A DNA stretch of 24,823 nt from a virus. How positions within the stretch are numbered: position 1 is the first letter of the stretch; each line of letters opens with the position of its first letter. Both the position numbers and the translations under genes were made by a program. The notes below the pieces were generated by a model, which worked only from the letters and a program-made list of their open reading frames with translations, did no database searches and had not been told where the DNA came from. The DNA lies in IMG/VR virus record IMGVR_UViG_3300042330_000434, positions 1-24,823 of that record; one strand, written 5' to 3'. Below, piece after piece: positions 21,868 through 24,823 of this stretch.

Positions 21868-22418
21868 TGGGTGCAAATGTACAAGAGACAAACATCAAAG
21901 GTGCTTTCTTGGTGGAGCCACAAAAATTTGGTGACGACAGAGGTTTCTTTACCGAATCTTATAGAAGAGATTGGATACCAGGAGCAAGAGAAGTAATACA
22001 AACAAATAGATCATCTAAATCTGCAGGTGCTCTAGCTGGATTTCATTACCATCTGCATCAGTCTGACTATTGGTATGTGCCTTTTGGGGAAGCTAGAGCA
22101 GTTCTGTATGACATGAGAATAGGTTCTCCAACAGAAGGAGAAGTTTATTCTGTAGATTTAACAGGAGATAATAATCTCGGATTATATATTCCACCAGGAG
22201 TTGCCCATGGTTTTTCTGCTACTACAGATATGATCTTAACTTATTTGGTAGACAATTATTACAATCAAGCTGACGAACTTGGAGTTCTTTGGAATGATAA
22301 AATGATTGATGCAGAATGGTCAGTGCAAGATCCAATTCTCTCAGTAAGAGATAGTACTAACCCAATTCTAGGTGAGATAGATATTACAAAGATGCCTGTT
22401 TGGCCCTTAAGAACGTAG
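21867..22418 (+). CDS. rfbC: RmlC-like dTDP-4-dehydrorhamnose 3,5-epimerase
   Basis: A 183-residue cupin of RmlC type. DDRGFFTESYR (23-33) and QTNRSSKSAGALAGFHYH (45-62) are followed by YIPPGVAHGFSA (107-118), NYYNQ (130-134) and GVLWND (139-144). Catalytic His60, a Tyr at 131 or 132 and Asp144 are present. The usual R-G-L-H-x-Q block reads A57-G-F-H-Y-H, so an Arg that normally contacts the NDP phosphates is Ala. Substrate recognition may be altered, or the enzyme may act only as a related epimerase/isomerase. It starts at the TAATG overlap with the GT2 gene. Confidence 0.82.
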   Translation: MGANVQETNIKGAFLVEPQKFGDDRGFFTESYRRDWIPGAREVIQTNRSSKSAGALAGFHYHLHQSDYWYVPFGEARAVLYDMRIGSPTEGEVYSVDLTGDNNLGLYIPPGVAHGFSATTDMILTYLVDNYYNQADELGVLWNDKMIDAEWSVQDPILSVRDSTNPILGEIDITKMPVWPLRT

Positions 22419-22423
22419 GAAAA

Positions 22424-22960
22424 ATGAGACTAGAAACTATACCTCAAGGTAATGGAGTTAAAGTTGTAATTGGAACAAGAACATACCTTGGCCCAGACTG
22501 GATACATGTTGACATAGATCCAACTCCTTTGTATGACCATGTTAATAAACAGCAAGTGCCAGTAGATGTTGTGTGCGATGCAAGAAAACTTGACATGCCT
22601 GATAACTATGCAGACATAGTTTATAACTCAGAATGCTTGGAGCACTTTCCCTGGAAAGAATATCAATCTGTTCTTAAAGAATGGTGTCGAATTGTAAAGC
22701 CAGGTGGAATGATTAGAATTGAAGTTCCAGACTTTTTGTTGGCATGCAATCAGATACTTGCAATGGATTCCCTTGACGGTGACAGAAGAATGCAACAGAT
22801 ATTCTTTGCAGAACAACTTAATCCTTTTGACTTTCATTTTGTTGGTTTAACTCACAGAATGTTAGAAGATGACTTTAAAAAAATGGGTTTTGAAATCCTT
22901 GACATTAAAAGAGGTGACGAATGGGGATGGTTAAAGGTGGACGCTAGAAAGCCACTCTAA
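22424..22960 (+). CDS. Predicted SAM-dependent methyltransferase
   Basis: A 178-residue protein in the Methyltransf_11 style: WIHVDIDPTP, then VDVVCDARKLDMPDNYADIV, YNSECLEHFPWKEYQSVL, and the hallmark EWCRIVKPGGMIRIEVPDF. The first GxG strand is poorly kept (VKVVIGTRTYLGP). ATG 22424, with AGGA just upstream, is preferred over a TTG at 22400 inside the epimerase gene. Probably a glycan O-methyltransferase by context. Confidence 0.75.
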   Translation: MRLETIPQGNGVKVVIGTRTYLGPDWIHVDIDPTPLYDHVNKQQVPVDVVCDARKLDMPDNYADIVYNSECLEHFPWKEYQSVLKEWCRIVKPGGMIRIEVPDFLLACNQILAMDSLDGDRRMQQIFFAEQLNPFDFHFVGLTHRMLEDDFKKMGFEILDIKRGDEWGWLKVDARKPL

Positions 22961-22961
22961 A

Positions 22962-23429
22962 ATGAACTATGATTTTTTGTGCCACATTATTAGGGATATT
23001 TTTGAGCGCAAGCATAACATCATTTTATATAGTGAAGTTAACGACTCTCTCTTATTAAGAGAAGTTATGAAAAGTAATGAGCATTCTATGGAAAGCTTTA
23101 TCCTTCATACTGATAGATCTAAAAGAGAGTATTTTGATGGTGTAGCATTTTGGGAGATAGGATACAATGGACCATACACTGGGTATGATTATGCTGACCT
23201 ATTTATATCCATAGGATATAATCCAGAGATACTTACTAATGATAATACATTTATTGCAGATCAGGTTAAAAACATACTTAAGCATGGTGGTCACGCTTTG
23301 ATAATTAATCCTGGTGACTGGGCTTCTTCAATTGAATTACATTTAGAGCGCAACAATAAAATAGAAATAGAAGCAAAAAAATACTCAATGCTTTCAGATG
23401 AAAGAATATTTATCTATGAAAATATTTGA
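22962..23429 (+). CDS. Hypothetical protein with Rossmann-like pattern
   Basis: A 155-residue protein. IILYSEVNDSLLLREVM, ADLFISIGYNPEIL and GGHALIINPGDW look like successive strands of a nucleotide-binding fold with the glycine-rich GGHAL turn of some methyltransferases, but SAM motifs are not convincing. It overlaps the GT17 gene by 14 bases and is part of the glycan operon. Function not assigned. Confidence 0.6.
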   Translation: MNYDFLCHIIRDIFERKHNIILYSEVNDSLLLREVMKSNEHSMESFILHTDRSKREYFDGVAFWEIGYNGPYTGYDYADLFISIGYNPEILTNDNTFIADQVKNILKHGGHALIINPGDWASSIELHLERNNKIEIEAKKYSMLSDERIFIYENI

Positions 23430-24159
23430 TTGCTTTACATATTATAATGAAGAACAAGTTTTAAAACTAAGGTTAGAAGAACTGGGAGATTTTGTAGATT
23501 TCTTTTTAATCGTTGAAGCTTCTGAAACTTTTACTGGAAAACCAAAACCATTTTATCTTGATTCATTTCCAGATTGGATGAATAAATGGCTGCCAAAGAT
23601 ACTACGTTTTAAAATTGACTTTCCAAACACATGCACCAATGCTTGGGAAAGAGAATATTTTCAGAGAAATTCTATAGCTACAGCATTAAAAAATTTAGAT
23701 ATACAAGATGATGATTTAGTAATCATTTCCGACGCAGATGAAATCTGGAACTATAAAACTGTTGAAAGTATAAAATATGAATACGATCCAGTTAGACTAG
23801 ATGTAAAACAATATTTTTGGAATTTTAATTGGCAGGTTCCTGATCACTGCAATCAAGGAGCTAGACCTGTAGTTTGCAAAAAGAGTCACCTTGAATCCAT
23901 AACTCCTCAAGAGCTGCGATCAATGACTCTGCCAACCATACCTAATGGTGGCTGGCACTTTTCTTTCTTAGGGGAAGAAGATAATATAAAGAATAAAATT
24001 GAATCCTTTGCTCATACAGAATATGATAAAGATGAATTTAAATCTGATGAATTAATAATGAATAGAATTAAATATGGGATTGATCCTTTTGATAGATTCC
24101 CATTAAAATACCAAGAGATAGATGACACATACCCATCAAGTCTTTTTAAAAACAAGTAA
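23416..24159 (+). CDS. Family 17-like glycosyltransferase
   Basis: A 247-residue protein of the GT17 type (beta-1,4-N-acetylglucosaminyltransferase family). MKIFDCFTYYNEEQVLKLRL is the conserved start; FFLIVEASETFTGKPKPFYL and ISDADEIWN (DxD site) follow, then GGWHFSFLG near the end. Bacterial and phage members act on unknown surface or virion glycans. ATG 23416, overlapping the previous stop, gives the family's exact MKIFDCF start; ATG 23398 would add six residues. Confidence 0.82.
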   Translation: MKIFDCFTYYNEEQVLKLRLEELGDFVDFFLIVEASETFTGKPKPFYLDSFPDWMNKWLPKILRFKIDFPNTCTNAWEREYFQRNSIATALKNLDIQDDDLVIISDADEIWNYKTVESIKYEYDPVRLDVKQYFWNFNWQVPDHCNQGARPVVCKKSHLESITPQELRSMTLPTIPNGGWHFSFLGEEDNIKNKIESFAHTEYDKDEFKSDELIMNRIKYGIDPFDRFPLKYQEIDDTYPSSLFKNK

Positions 24160-24197
24160 AGCATTTACTATATAAACAAACAAGTAAGGGAGAAAAA

Positions 24198-24823
24198 ATG
24201 ACTCATCCAGTAGAAAAAATGATTATACCAAAAGAGTTACAAAACGTAGAAAACGGCAAGCTTAAGCCAAACCAGCTTGCTAAGGTTAAATGTGGCGGTC
24301 AAATGTGGGTAAAGGCAGCTAAAGCCTTCAATGCACTTTATGACGAAGCTGCTAAAGCTGGTCATAAGCTACAGAACATTGGGGATTATCGTCCATTTGA
24401 AGCACAGCTTTCAATGTTTATGTCACGTTATGCTGATGCAAAAACAAAGCGTAACCCAGAAATTACCCGTAAATACAACAACAAGGTTTGGTACCTCAAA
24501 GAGGGAATGAGTCCATCTGGAACTCCTGGAACATCAAACCATGGTCTTCGGATTAGCTATTGACTTAAATATGCAAGATGCAAAACGATATAAGTGGATG
24601 TGTGAAAATGCTCCAAAGTATGGTTTTTATTTGCAGGGTGCACCAACAAAAGAAGGTAAGCCTAATCCAGAGTATGAAGCATGGCATTGGCAATACTGTG
24701 TTGGAGATAAAGAACCGCTAGCATTTGCTGGTGGTGCTCCAGAAGCAGGAGAAATTGCGGAGGCACCAATGAGAGATAAGTTAAGTGTTGGTGCAACTGG
24801 TGAAGATGTTAAGAGACTACAAT
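24198..24823 (+). CDS. M15/VanY-like peptidoglycan peptidase, read through a +1 shift at CGG (3' truncated)
   Basis: The zero frame stops at 24563, but skipping C24549 carries the frame to the window edge, 208 residues visible. The zinc motif S-x-H-x-x-G-x-A-x-D of D,D-carboxypeptidases is split by the site: SNHGL (His115) before, GLAID (Gly118, Asp122) after. AWHW supplies His163. The visible end, LSVGATGEDVKRLQ, is the start of a peptidoglycan-binding repeat. Without the shift two zinc ligands and the wall-binding part are lost. It likely acts in lysis or entry on the host wall. AAGGGAG precedes ATG 24198 after a 38-base gap containing TATATAAA. Codons are C-richer and CGT-richer than in neighbours, suggesting strong expression. 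Confidence 0.87.
24549..24551 (+). other. CGG +1 frameshift site in the peptidase gene
   Basis: Codon context is GGT CTT CGG ATT AGC TAT TGA. Reading CTT, skipping C, then GGA TTA GCT ATT GAC gives L-G-L-A-I-D, completing the zinc site. The zero-frame stop comes four codons later. CTT before a slow codon also resembles the slippery CUU of the bacterial prfB (RF2) shift. This is codon 118. Confidence 0.85.

Noticed and set aside
11886-24551. Random sequencing or assembly indels as the cause of the four frame breaks
   Set aside because: Random indels would favour A/T homopolymers in this AT-rich DNA, and none of the large genes shows them. All four breaks instead sit on the one codon that is otherwise absent. 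Raw-read inspection is still needed.
1-24823. TGA read as Trp or another stop-codon reassignment
   Set aside because: TGA, TAA and TAG all end genes at sensible places with overlapping starts, and Trp is encoded by TGG throughout. Only CGG behaves abnormally.

Overview
This window is a low-GC, densely coding stretch of a tailed double-stranded DNA phage genome. Almost every gene lies on the plus strand. Stop/start overlaps (ATGA, TAATG) are common and no gap reaches 300 bases. Arginine is mostly AGA. Phage identity is inferred from a full replication set (DnaB-like helicase, archaeo-eukaryotic-type primase, PolIII-alpha polymerase), a phage-like sigma factor, RNase H, a dNMP-kinase-like protein, small phage families and an M15-type cell-wall peptidase. 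The first, truncated gene resembles a family I associate with actinobacteria, and one gene has a near-consensus leaderless promoter of the kind common there. An AT-rich actinobacterial host is therefore a reasonable guess, not a proof.

Layout. 1-822: end of a DNA-glycosylase-like gene, a nucleoside 2-deoxyribosyltransferase-like gene, a small C-rich-codon gene and a hairpin terminator. 841-2251: two glycosyltransferase-like genes. 2208-12210: replication and repair block with a Vsr/DUF559-like nuclease, helicase, two RecB/Cas4-like nuclease-fold proteins, HD protein, primase, zinc-ribbon protein and DnaE. 12212-12541: convergent terminator, the only minus-strand gene, and divergent promoters. 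12542-16245: TnsA-like nuclease, sigma factor, RNase HI, dNMP kinase and unknown genes. 16291-19409: a membrane/coiled-coil protein, about a dozen tiny lysine-rich proteins, and small membrane proteins. 19402-24159: surface-glycan block with RmlD-like, RmlC-like, methyltransferase, GT2 and GT17 genes. 24198-end: peptidoglycan peptidase, cut by the window edge.

Main discovery: four genes of unrelated function (RecB-like nuclease, sigma factor, a small conserved basic phage protein, M15 peptidase) are each split by a +1 frame change. In every case the break falls on an in-frame CGG codon. Skipping the C and reading the next three bases as glycine (GGA or GGT) restores the conserved motif exactly: DYKT-G, LR-GITYMAKRYG, KA-GVSG, SNHGL-GLAID. 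I read every CGG on the plus strand by eye. About sixty others occur and none is in frame in a gene I accept. CGG therefore seems not to be an arginine codon here. It appears to be an unassigned or hungry codon that drives +1 frameshifting (or C-GGN quadruplet decoding as Gly). CGT, CGC, CGA, AGA and AGG are all used normally.

No tRNA, rRNA, CRISPR array, insertion sequence or attachment site was recognised.
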